DNA from: Neonectria sp. B-13
Taxonomy: Eukaryota > Ascomycota > Sordariomycetes > Hypocreales > Nectriaceae
Direction: 5' to 3'
Length of the DNA stretch: 64,000 nucleotides
Assembly: GCA_002682825.1 (NCBI GenBank)
Contig: NOKP01000068.1
Span: forward strand, 1-64,000
Part shown: positions 35,230 to 46,071 of the stretch, piece by piece
How the letters are laid out: each line of letters begins with the position of its first letter
How positions within the stretch are numbered: position 1 is the stretch's first letter
The notes under the pieces: generated by a model
Database searches by the model: none
What the model saw: only the letters and a program-made list of their open reading frames with translations
Told to the model about the DNA's origin: nothing
Translations under genes and position numbers: made by a program

Positions 35230-36810
35230 TTATTTCTCTTCAAATTCCCTATTTTCTTCTTCTTCCTTCTTTAAGTCATTAAAAGACCTATTCCAGCTTT
35301 GAAGCAAAATAAGCTGCCTAACTGTATTAGGTAATAGCCTATTCCTCGATTTAGTAATAATATTATTACTTATCAAAAGGGTGCTTTCAATAGCTGCAGA
35401 AGTGGCTGGAATAGCTAAATAGCGTCTAGCTAATATAGCTAAATTGGGAAATCGAATTGCATTATTTCTCCAATATTCCAGAATATCAGTCTATTAAATT
35501 AAGGTTAGTGTAATAATTAAGGTGAAAGGAAAATAGGATAAGACTAACCCTTTTAGGTAAGACTGCCTCATTTATATAAGTAATACATTCCTCTTCCTTA
35601 GGAATATCACTTATATAAAAATCATCTTCGGACCCTTCATTAGAAGATAACTTATCTTCTAAGCTAGCATCAGGACCTAATTCATTAAAGGATAAATTAG
35701 GCTGCTGGAAATCTCCTCTTTCTTGCTTAACCCTATTAGATAGTTAGTAAATAAATAATAAGCTTAAAATAAGAATAATAACTTTAAAACACACCTTGAA
35801 TAGTCAACTTTAAATAAGTTAACTAAATCCTAACTAATTGTAGGATAGAAAGCTAATAAACCATTATCTCTAAAGTGCATTAATTTAAACCTAGGGTCTA
35901 AAATAATACTATAAAGATAAGGCTTATAGCGAGCTATAGTTGTACTAGTAAGGCTTCTAGGGAAATATTTCTCTAGCTTATTTAGACCAGCATTAATAGC
36001 ATTTGCAAGGTGTAAATAGCTTTCAGCCTAATAATAAGTTAATTTAATTATAGACTAATAGGAAATAGGAAATAGGAAATAGGAAATAGGAAAACTAAAT
36101 AACTTACTTATTATAATAGGTTCGAAGGTCATGAAAACTGTAGGAATTCAAAACATTGAAAGATAGGTTATTTTCAATAAGAAAATAAAGAATCTTCTTT
36201 AATGCTTCTTCTTCCTTAAAGCTATTAGAATAGCTAGGTAGATCTTGCCTAGACCTTTTATTCCTTAGATTAAGGTCAAAAGGGCTATTAGGCTTAATAA
36301 AGTCTGCTTCTAATTTAAATTAACTTATTAGTTAAAAAGAAAATAATAACGTAACTTACTTCTTTTTCTAGTGGCTTCAGACTGCTTATTATAAGCAACT
36401 GTTGGATGCTTCCGCTTATAGTGTCTTTGGAAGTTGGAAGATTGAAAGCCCCTAATTGGCTCAACCTTCTTATAGTTACACCTATTAAAACTAGTAGCTA
36501 ATTAAATAAGATTATAAATAAGGTTATTAAAAAGGAAGACTTACATTATGCAACTAATTCGCATTTGCTGCTCTTGACCTTCCTTAGAAGGTAGGATAGT
36601 CTTCTTAAATACGCCATATTTAAAGATATAAGCTTTAAAAGCTTGATCTTCAGATATAGCTTGTGAGGAAGAAGAGGCCATTTCTGAGTCTAATCCTGAT
36701 TGGTTAAGACTATCTATTTTAGAAGGAGCTAATTGGCTAGCATCTTCTGAAAACGGAATAGTCTCACCATCAGACTCAGAAAGAGGGTTTAATTCATCAT
36801 ATGAATCCAT
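35230..36810 (-). pseudogene. hAT transposase of copy 4, internally deleted
   Basis: Exon 1 (36541-36810) is fully open: MDSYDELNPLSESDGET and a run without the stops seen in copies 1 and 2. Exon 2 gives a BED-like finger (C-x2-C, HYKRKH). Exon 3 follows (DLNLRNKRSRQDLPSYSNSF). The next intron then joins directly to the late exon GGCTGAAAGCTATTTACACC, skipping several exons present in copy 1. The fused intron contains four to five CTATTTC repeats (about 36,060-36,093). The dimerisation exon remains. It could still be transcribed but lacks the central catalytic region. Confidence 0.82.
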
Positions 36811-37344
36811 AAGAAGGAAAAGATAGGTAATTAGATGAATTAGATGATGAGAAGAATAGAAGCTAAAGAGAGGATAAAGGATATATTATATAGTTATTTA
36901 TCTAAGGTCTCTATTATTAAACCTATTACTTAAATTAATCTAATTGCTTTAATTAGTAATTAGCTATAGTAAATTCTTAATCTTATTGCTTTAATTAGTA
37001 GTCTAATTACTTTAACTTATAATCTAATTGCTTTAACTAGTAATTAGCTATAATAAGTTATTAATCTAATTGCTGTAACTAATAATCTCATTGCTTTAAC
37101 TAGTAATTAGCTGTAATAAATTATTAATCTAATTAATTAGATGAATAATTAATAATAATACATTATTCAGCTTATTTTTAGAATAAGTATATAAAGTAAT
37201 TAGTAACTTATCAAATTACTAAATTACTAAATAGTAATAGTAGCTTTAAGCAATTAGTCTATTTTCTATTTTATAATTTAACTTATTAATTCCTCTACTT
37301 ATTCATATATTAGTACTATTTAATGGGCTATAGCCTTTAGTATC

Positions 37345-37480
37345 TTAATTAGTTAATTAGTTAATTAGTTAATTAGTTAATTAGTTAATTAGTTAATTAG
37401 TTAATTAGTTAATTAGTTAATTAGTTAATTAGTTAATTAGTTAATTAGTTAATTAGTTAATTAGTTAATTAGTTAATTAG
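37345..37480. repeat. 8-bp minisatellite (TTAATTAG)17
   Basis: Seventeen perfect octamers lie in the 5' part of hAT copy 4. Their place relative to the terminus matches the TAATTTAG array of copy 2, but the unit differs. Confidence 0.95.
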
Positions 37481-37738
37481 CTTTATTTTATTATGAATTT
37501 ATTTCTTAGGACTTATTTTAGACTTATAGGCTTAAGAATAAGTTTTTAATCATTCCAGGCTTGGAATTAGACTTAGACTTATTTTTTAGACTTTAACCTA
37601 ACTTAAAACTTATTTCTAATTAGTTAGTCCACCCTTGGAATTAAACTAGTCTAAGTGGACTAAAGACTAACTAAAAACTAACTTATTTAAATAAGTCTTT
37701 AGTTAGTCCAAAATGGACTAACTTATTTCACAACCCTG

Positions 37739-37941
37739 ACTAAGTAGATATATAATTATAATTAAGCTTTTAGTTACTAAATTACTAACTAATTATTTTA
37801 GTTAGTGCTCCTACTGACTAATTTAGTAATTAGTTAGTAATTAACTAAAAGATATTCGTTGGTAATAGTTAAGGTAGTTACTAACTAATTACCAAAATAT
37901 TTTAGTTAGTAATTTACTAACTGACTAAAATCACAACCCTG
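37739..37941. mobile_element. half of a family-2 hAT MITE
   Basis: It ends CTAAAATCACAACCCTG at 37941. Read in reverse it follows the 11338-type MITE up to the sequence TATATATCTACTTAGT, where hAT copy 4 begins. The missing half is not found on the other side of copy 4. Confidence 0.75.
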
Positions 37942-37949
37942 AGTATATA

Positions 37950-38526
37950 CTAAAGTATTAAAATATTAATAAAGATTTATAAAGTCTTGAATATTTCAAA
38001 GAATAGACTATAAGGATATTAATAAAGAACTTTTATTTTAAATGTTAAAAGCTAGCTTTTGAGTTTATTAAAAATAGTCATTATAAAACGGATAAATAAC
38101 TAGGCTTATTATATATACTTTTTTAAATAATATTGAAGAATATATAATATATTCTCTATGACTCTTTTAAAGCTCTAGTTAGATAAGAAATAAATAGTTA
38201 TTAATAGCTTACTGACCTTATTGGAGCTTAAAAAGAGAAGAATAAATAGAAAGTAAAGAATATTATAAGTTATACAAAAGAGATAAGATGATTTTGTTAA
38301 GTTGAATATACGATTTAACTAGTAAAATATAATATCTAGGGATTAAAGTAATACTTAGAAAGTATTTTCAAGATTATTTAATAATATTATAAATAATAAA
38401 GGTAAATATATAAAAGTAGGATAACAAGTCAATTTATCATTATTAGTAGTATTAAAAGTATAGTAAGGGAATATTCTCTTAATATTATCTTATAGAAACC
38501 TTATATTCACTTAAATACTAAGCTCT
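37950..38526. other. AT-rich RIP-like DNA
   Basis: No gene or bounded element is visible. Confidence 0.5.
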
Positions 38527-38534
38527 CCTACTAG

Positions 38535-39206
38535 CAGGGTTGTAAAACTAGTTAGTATTAAAAATACTAACTAAATACTAATTAGTTAGTATTTTAGTAT
38601 TAAATTAGTATAAGAAATAAAAGCTTTAGTTTAAAATTAGCTATATCTTTTTCTTATTAGTTAATTAATCTATATAAGAAAGTTTAGAATAGACTATTTA
38701 CTATTATATTCATATAATATTTTATATGACCTGAACCTAATTCTAAATATCTGTTTTCTATATTATAATATAAGACTATGTATATAAAAAGATTTTTCAG
38801 TCATTAAATAATACGGAAAGAAAATTTAGTTTAAAATTAGCTGTCCTTTTCTATTTCTAACTTATTAAGCTATATAATAATTTCAAATAGACCTCCTACT
38901 ATTTTATCTTCATACGACTTTATAAAAGCTGAATCTAATCTTAAGTAGCTTTTCTTCTATAAGAACATAATACGTTTAATATATATAGATCATTACTTAA
39001 CTTATAATATAACGATTAGATATTATTAAATTTAAATACGCTTTAGAATAAATAGATATGTAACTAAGTATAGGTTTCTTAATATAGCATTTTAGTATTT
39101 AAAAATACTAAATACTAAAAGATTAGTTAGTGGAAATACTAACTTAATACTAAAGAAAATTAGTTAGTATTAGTATAGGTCAGTACTAACTAATTTTACA
39201 ACCCTG
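38535..39206. mobile_element. hAT MITE, family 3 (TAGTATTTAG)
   Basis: It starts CAGGGTTGTAAAACTAGT and ends CTAATTTTACAACCCTG. The perfect 8-bp duplication CCTACTAG lies at 38527-38534 and 39207-39214. Length is 672 bp. Confidence 0.92.
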
Positions 39207-39397
39207 CCTACTAGCTCTAGACTTATCATAAACTTTTATTATGAAGAGTTTAAAAGTAATATACAGATTCATTATAAATGGTAACTATGAAATATAACTT
39301 AAAGAGAACTTAAACCTTACCATAACTATTACTCTCTTAGTAAGTACTTAATAAATTGCTACTATAGGTATGATACTTAGAAGATAAGGTAATAAGC

Positions 39398-40881
39398 TTA
39401 GTACAGGATAGTACTAACTTCATACTAATTAGTTAGTATTTTAGTACTAAATTAGTAAATATAAAGATTTGTAAATAAAATGCTCTAGAAGGTAAATTAC
39501 TTATCTAGGTATTATAAGTACCAGCATTACTAAATCATATCTTGGAAAAAGGAAAATTAATAATTAACATATTCTTAGAAATAAAATTAGTATCTGGAAG
39601 TTTCTAGAGACTAGATTAATAATTAATCTATTCTCGGAAATATAACTAGTAATTGGAAGAATTTAGAGACTAAGTAAATAATTAAAGTAACCTAACAAAT
39701 AGAATTAGTAATTAAAGGGCTTTAGAAGGTAGCAGGGTTGTGAAATTAGTTAGTACTTTTTAGTTAGTAATTAGTAACTAACTAAAATCACTTACTAATT
39801 ACTAACTAATTACTAAAACCTTTAGTAATAGTCAGAGCTATTACTAACTAATTTGATTTTAGTAATTACTAACTAATTACTAAAACTTTTAGTAATTAGT
39901 TAGTAATTAGTTAGTAATTTAGTAACTAAAGACCTAATAATAATATATTTCTAGTCTTAAAAGGTATATATATTAGTAATTATAAAGTACTAAAAAGCAA
40001 TAAAATCTTATTCTTAATAAGATAAAGATAAAGATAATTTATTATAAAGTAAAAAAGAGCCATAGAATCTTCTTATTAATAATACTAAACTAAGTATTAA
40101 TAAATAAAGCTAATAAAAGCTATATAATCTTAAATTTAATACTACTAAAATAAGTACTATTAGTAAGAGAGTAATAAAAAGCTATAGGATCTTAATATTA
40201 GTAGAATATGTAATAAAGTTTATATTTATACCTTATTTTAATAACTAAATTAAGTACTAATTACTAAAAGTTTTAGTTAATTACTAACTAATTACTAAAG
40301 TAAATTAGTTAGTAATAGTCAGAGGACTTACTAACTAATTACTAAAGTGAATTAGTTAGTAATTACTAATTACTAAAAGTTTTAGTAATTAGTAATTACT
40401 AACTAACTAAAATCACAACCCTGGAAGGTAGAGTAATAAGTAAACTAATCTAATACATAGAATTAGTAATTAGAAGGTTCTAGAAGACAGATTAATTATT
40501 AAAGTAATCTAATAGATAGAGTCAGTAATTAGAAGATTCTAGAGACTATTTCCACTTATTTACACTATATACTATATTAGAATATTAGTTTATATTAAAC
40601 AGTTACTTTTCTAAAAGCTGTGGAATTGAGGAACTAATAATCTATTAATTATATAAAGTTAATATTAAGATTAAATACATATTCACATTTATATTGTATA
40701 ATTTTGGTATTTAGAAGTACTAAGATACTAGAAAATTAGTTAGTACAAATACTAACTAAATACTAATTTAGATTAATACGTAGTAACTAAATACTAATCG
40801 AAATTAGTTAGTATTAGTACAGCCTAGTACTAACTAAATACTATTTTAAATTAGTATATACTAGCTAATTTCACAACCCTG
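39398..40881. mobile_element. family-3 hAT MITE lacking its left terminus, split by another MITE
   Basis: The right end is CTAATTTCACAACCCTG at 40881. On the left the subterminal words start near 39,398 (TTAGTACAGGATAGTACTAA) without the outer 20-25 bp. The 39733-40423 MITE is nested inside. Confidence 0.65.
39733..40423. mobile_element. hAT MITE, family 2
   Basis: The perfect 8-bp duplication GAAGGTAG lies at 39725-39732 and 40424-40431. It is 691 bp with TAGTAATTAGTTAG arrays. Internally it matches parts of 6417-6896 in inverse orientation (GATAAAGATAAAGATAA region). Confidence 0.92.
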
Positions 40882-41063
40882 GCTTTACTAGCTACAAAAA
40901 GGCTTTTTAAAAATTTAAAGCTGTTTGAGTTTCTTCTTTAAATCATCTTTTTAAAGCCAATGCAATTAATAAATATGTCACTAAGTTTTATAAACTTTCA
41001 AAAACCATAAATCTTAACCAAAATAGTTTATTCTATTTTCTGATACTAAGTATGGCATTAAAC

Positions 41064-41490
41064 CAGGGTTGTGAAATTAGTACGCTGGAAATTTCTATTA
41101 GTACACTTTAGTACAGTTTTAAACCTCTATTAAAAATCAGTCTTTAACTATACAATTAATTATCAGCTTTGCATTTCCCAGTACCTATACTATTTTAGTA
41201 CTCTAAATAAGAACATATATTACGTTAGCAAGTCTATAGAGCTAGGAATACGAATTAGTCCAAAATTAGTACGTTTTTTCAGTGTACTAAATACCAAAAG
41301 TGGACTAATTTGGAATGCCTAGCTTATCTAACTAAGTAAATACAACTTAGTAAGCTTTATTAGTATAGAGCTGAGATTCAGCGCTATTTAATACTACTCA
41401 TCTTACATTTTTATAGCTAAGGGCTGATTTTTAATTCACTGTGAAAGGTGTACTAGGAAAAGTGCAGGAATTACTAATTTCACAACCCTG
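41064..41490. mobile_element. hAT MITE, family 5
   Basis: The perfect 8-bp duplication CATTAAAC lies at 41056-41063 and 41491-41498. It is 427 bp and nearly collinear with 21053-21471. Confidence 0.92.
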
Positions 41491-41631
41491 CATTAAACTA
41501 TATTAGTATTATTATTATCTTTCGTAATAAAGAGACTTATTATAGTTTATTTTAATATAAGTTATACTAAATATATATCCTCAATATACTTAATTCAACT
41601 TTATTATTAATGAATATTATGAAGCTTTATA

Positions 41632-43472
41632 TAACGTACATGATAAGCTTGCGTGACAAACAAGCTTGCGTGACAAAAATCCCTCAACCTACATCATCTC
41701 TATTTGATCAATTGATTCTTAACCACGAAATATGTCAGACCCAAATACTGAGGCTAGAATCCTTCTTGCCCTTCAGGCCCTTCAGAATAACCCAAAATTA
41801 AAGCTCCGACGTGCTGCAGAGATCTATAAAGTTGGTCGTATGATGCTATGGCGCCGGCAGCAGGGCATTCAATCCCGACGCGATTGGATTCCCCAATCGC
41901 GTCGACTATCTGATCTAGAGGAACAGATCATTATTCAATTCATTCTCGACCTAGATTCACGAGGGTTTCCCCCCCGACTGCGTGGTGTTGAAGAAATGGC
42001 CAACCTACTGCTCGCCGACTGCAACGCACCACCCGTCGGCAAGCGCTGGGCTTCGAACTTTGTACGGCGACACCCAGAGCTTAAGACACGTTCTTTTCGC
42101 AAGTACGACTACCAAAGAGCCAAATGCGAAGATCCAACTATTATTCGCAACTGGTTTAGGCTCGTAGGGAACATAATCGCAAAGTACAGCATTCGATCAG
42201 ATGATATCTGGAACTTTGATGAGACTGGCTTTCTTATGGGCATGATTGCAAGCGGAATGGTCGTCACAGGTGCAGAAAGGCGTGGACGACCGAAATCAAT
42301 ACAGCCTGGAAGCCGGGAATGGATTACAGTCATTCAGGCGATCAATGCAGATGGCCAAGCGATCCAGCCATTCATCATAGGTTCAGGCCAATATCACCTT
42401 GCCAACTGGTACCAAGAATGCAACCTCCCGGGCGATTGGGCTATTACGACGACCCAAAATGGCTGGACAGATAACGAGACTGGTCTCGAGTGGCTGAAGC
42501 ACTTTGACCGGTGTATAACCAAGCGATCAAATAGTCGCTATCGTCTCCTAATCCTCGATGGGCATGAAAGTCACCACTCCGTCGACTTTGAGAGATATTG
42601 TGAGGAAAATAAGATTATCACGCTTTGTATGCCGCCTCATTCGTCTCATCTACTTCAGCCCCTTGATGTGGGCTGCTTTGGGCCGCTTAAGAAGGCTTAT
42701 GGGCGAGAAATAGAGCATCTGATCAGATGCTCTATAACCCACGTTTCGAAGACTGAGTTCTTTCCGGCCTTTTATGCTGCATTCCAGGCTACTATGACAG
42801 AAAGGAATATCAAGGCAGCCTTTAAAGGAGCTGGGCTTGTTCCTCTTGACCCAGAAAGTGTAGTCTCAAAGCTTGATGTGCAGCTACGGACTCCAACGCC
42901 GGTTGAGGAGGAGGCTAGCCACCCTACCCTTTGGGTTTCAAAGACCCCAAAGACGGTACTTGAGGCTGGATCTCAGTCTGAATACCTTGAGAGACGAATC
43001 AGAAGGCATCAAAGTAGCTCCCCAGAGTCAATTCTGGAAGCATTGAAGTCTCTTTCTAAGGGCACAAAGGCAGTCTTACATGAGAATGCCTTATTGAGGG
43101 CTGAGGTCCAAGACCTTCGACAGGCGAATGAGATACTAAGCCGCCGCCGTAGGGCAAAAAGGACCCGCCTACAGAAAAGAGGGTAATGACAGTAGAGGAA
43201 GGAAGGCAAGCAATTGATCAGATGGGTGTTAATGCACAGGTAGTAGCTGAATCGTCGAAAAGCGACCGGGGGTTCGGCACTGTGGTATATGTGGTAAGAC
43301 TGGTCATAATTCAAGAACATGTCAGGTAGTGATTGAGACATCTGGGGAAGAGTATAGTGAGTAGTTTCAATTGATCAAATGATTTGTTGTGTTTTTATGG
43401 CGATTTCTATCTTAAAGGTTGAGATTTTTGTCACGCAAGCTTGTTTGTCACGCAAGCTTATCATGTACGTTA
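41632..43472 (+). mobile_element. Fot1/pogo-type DNA transposon with frameshifted transposase (element L)
   Basis: The 1,837-bp element (41634-43470) is flanked by TA. Both ends carry ACGTACATGAT then two AAGCTTGCGTGACA motifs at 17-bp spacing. The interior is GC-balanced. The reading frame is disrupted near its 3' end. Confidence 0.93.
41732..43375 (+). pseudogene. Fot1/pogo transposase, C-terminus frameshifted
   Basis: An open frame of 484 codons (41732-43186) keeps the psq helix-turn-helix (RRAAEIYKVGRMMLWRRQQG, 26-45), the CENP-B-type domain and the DD35D catalytic residues (D163 in NFDETGF; LILDGHESHH; LQPLDVGCFGPLK). It then stops at TAA right after LQKRG. Element J reads GGGG at this place and L reads GGG, so one G has been lost. 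Downstream a second deletion of about 22 bp precedes the zinc-knuckle codons (CGICGKTGHNSRTC is still readable in another frame near 43,280-43,325). The catalytic part is intact and only the knuckle tail is lost, so residual activity is possible. A sequencing error in the G run is the alternative. Confidence 0.88.
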
Positions 43473-44484
43473 ACATTTAACTATGTTTACCATTTATATT
43501 TATATTAGGTTTCTATCGTAAATTATACTGGCTTTCATGTTTAGATTTTCTCTGAAGTTTAGCATTCTACCACGTATTTATACTAGCTCCAAGTAGTTAG
43601 TAATTACTAAAACTAAGCCTTATATTTAATTGATGAACTATTCTTATAGTGTAATAGTCTAGGTCTAGCTTTTAATTATTAAACAAGCTTTATTAATAAT
43701 CTCTATTTTCTATTTACATTATTAGTATTAATAGTTATACTAAACAAAAGAGAAGAATCTTTTAATTTATTATAGATACTTTAAAAAGTACTATTGTAAA
43801 ATACTTTAATCTAAACGTTTCTATTTCTTTAAAAACTAATATCTTTAAGATAATAATACCTAGAACTTTAGCTTACAACTTTAAATTTAAGTAAAAGTAT
43901 TCTATTCTATTGATCTTAGGTACTTTTACCTAAAATCAGCTTTCTATTATACTCTCAAGTCTCAAGTAAAGATATTCTACTCTCTTTACTTTTTTAATCA
44001 CGTTACCAACTACATTTATCTTATTTTAGCTAAATCAATATTATAATTAATTAAAGATCTTCGTATAAAAGGTTTATTATTTTAAACATTAGATATATTA
44101 AGAAACTATTTACAATAGTATTTCTATACTATGTACTGAAATTAAATAGATGTCAGTAGATATACTATATTATCTCTTTACTATTTAACTTAAACCGTTT
44201 TATTACACTTAAAGATTTTAATAATTGTTAAACATCGGTAGAAAGCGTAGAGGAAGATAGAATAGAACTTAATAGTATATTGAATTGCTTAATTATTCCT
44301 TCTTTCCCTCCCTAGTTGAAGTCATCTCTGTATATTGATAAACTTACTTTAAGATATAATAACGCTACTTCGTAAAGTATTTTATTAGTATTTCTAAATA
44401 GAGTATAAAAGTCTTGAGAATTAGGAGGGAAGAACATGAAATATAGAGCTAATTTCAACTTGTCTCTATAAGAAAAATATATAT
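43473..44484. other. AT-rich DNA without recognised features
   Basis: Less extreme in composition than neighbouring tracts, but no frame, splice pattern or repeat boundary could be supported. Confidence 0.5.
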
Positions 44485-44492
44485 ACGAAGGT

Positions 44493-45373
44493 CAGGGTTG
44501 TGAAATTAGTTAGTACTTTTTGTACTAACTAAGTACAAAGTAGTACTAATTAAATACTAATTAGCTACTATTTATAGTAGAAAGAAAATAGGAAATTAAG
44601 CTATTAATAAGTCTCTTATATATATGAAAGTATAATATCTAATATTAAGCTTATAAAGCTTGTATTTATTAGGAAATATATAATTTCTCTGTAGAAATAT
44701 AATATATTTAAATTAGATAAATTATTAAATTAGTAATTAGTTAAATAACTATATATTCTTTAAGCATAACGTACATGATAAGCGAGTGTCACACTCAGAT
44801 TTACGCCTTAAATCGCGATTTTAAAAGAGCTATTAAAAATCCAAACTAAGCCTAAAATAGCTATAATTTTCAAAATGAGCTAATTCGATTAGCATATAAA
44901 CAGAAAATAATTCTCAGAAATTCTAACCCTTAGAAACCTAGGTAGATATGAAAAGTGGGTACTTGCTAGACCCACTTTTCGTATCTACCTAGGTTCTAGT
45001 TATCTAGGATTTTAAGGAATTTCTTTCTAGATAGTGCCTAAGCTAATTAGCTCATTTTAAAGATTATAGCTATTTTAGGCTTAGTTTGGATTTTTAATGA
45101 CTTTTTTAAAATCGCGATTTAAGGTGTAAATCTGAGTGTGACACTCGCTTATCATGTACGTTATGCTTAAAGAATATATAGTTATTTAACTAATTAATAT
45201 TTTATATATATAGTCTTTTAGTACTTTAAAGTACTAAAATACTAGAAAGTTAGTTAGTACAAATACTAACTAAATACTAAAAAGAGTTAGTTAGTATTAG
45301 TACAGGGTCGTACAGTTCGTACTAACTAAATACTGATTTAAACTAGTACATACTAACTAATTTCACAACCCTG
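44493..45373. mobile_element. hAT MITE, family 3, with nested pogo MITE
   Basis: It starts CAGGGTTGTGAAATTAGT and ends in CACAACCCTG at 45373. The flanking octamers are ACGAAGGT (44485-44492) and ACAAAGGT (45374-45381), identical except for one G to A change. The nested pogo MITE M occupies its centre. Confidence 0.88.
44767..45163. mobile_element. pogo-type foldback MITE (element M) at the apex of a palindrome
   Basis: The element (44769-45161) is flanked by TA. Only one AAGCGAGTGTCACA motif is present per end. The body is the B/F/G type (TTTACGCCTTAAATCGCG). The flanks (44734-44766 and 45164-45196) are perfect 33-bp inverted repeats. Confidence 0.9.
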
Positions 45374-45918
45374 ACAAAGGTAGATTAAGGTTGTATAAAT
45401 TCTTGTATAAACATAATACTGAATAGTAAAGGATCTTCTTAGGCTTTTATACAGCTTAATTAATTAGAATTATAAAAAGAATATTTAACTTTAAACCAAA
45501 GGTATTCTAATTTAATTTCCTCTCTATATTAATTGATAATTTAATAATCTTATATCTCTCTGTAAGGAAAATAGATATTTAAGAATAGATTGACGTTTTA
45601 TAAAGTGGTATAAGAATGTAATAGTTAAAGGTCTATTTTAGATTTCTATATAGCTTGATTAATTAAAAATTAAACATAGAGCTAATTTAAAACTAAAGAT
45701 ACTCTGACTTAATTTCCTCATCACTTTCTTGTTTATTCTCTTCTTTATTTTCTTCTTCTTCCTCCTTTAAACCATTAAATCTCTTATTTATCAATTTCAA
45801 TTTTAATACTAAGTTAACACTAAATACTAACTAATTAGTATTTAGTTGGTACTACCTTATTTTTTGTAGTATATACTAACTAAATACTAACATGAAATTA
45901 GTTAATACTAGCCTATAC
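45374..45918. other. AT-rich DNA with hAT transposase and family-3 MITE fragments
   Basis: On the minus strand about 45,700-45,790 matches the Glu/Lys-rich tail of the hAT transposase (TTTAATGG, then AAGGAGGAAGAAGAAGAAAA). Two diverged tandem copies of an approximately 200-bp unit are visible (compare ATTCTAATTTAATTTCCTC with CTCTGACTTAATTTCCTC). About 45,810-45,915 holds family-3 words without a terminus. Confidence 0.45.
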
Positions 45919-46071
45919 TACAACCGGCGGAACCATGGCGTACCCACCTTTTCCTTTCTATCACAGACTGATCACCACACCACAACCCAGAATGAGCACC
46001 GTGATCAAGCCCTTAATCACCGTGATAACTTACACAGTCACCATGATCACTTACATGAACAATGTGATCAC

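Larger units (their letters stand above)
32622..37738 (-). mobile_element. hAT copy 4, family 1, minus strand, with nested pogo element K
   Basis: The ends are CAGGGTTGTGAAATTAGT at 32622 and TTATTTCACAACCCTG at 37738, with GGACTA arrays on both sides. The 8-bp flanks GATCTCAG and ACTAAGTA do not match. The left flank is element J, the right flank the middle of a family-2 MITE. Element K is nested in its 3' region. Its transposase has lost the middle exons. Confidence 0.88.
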
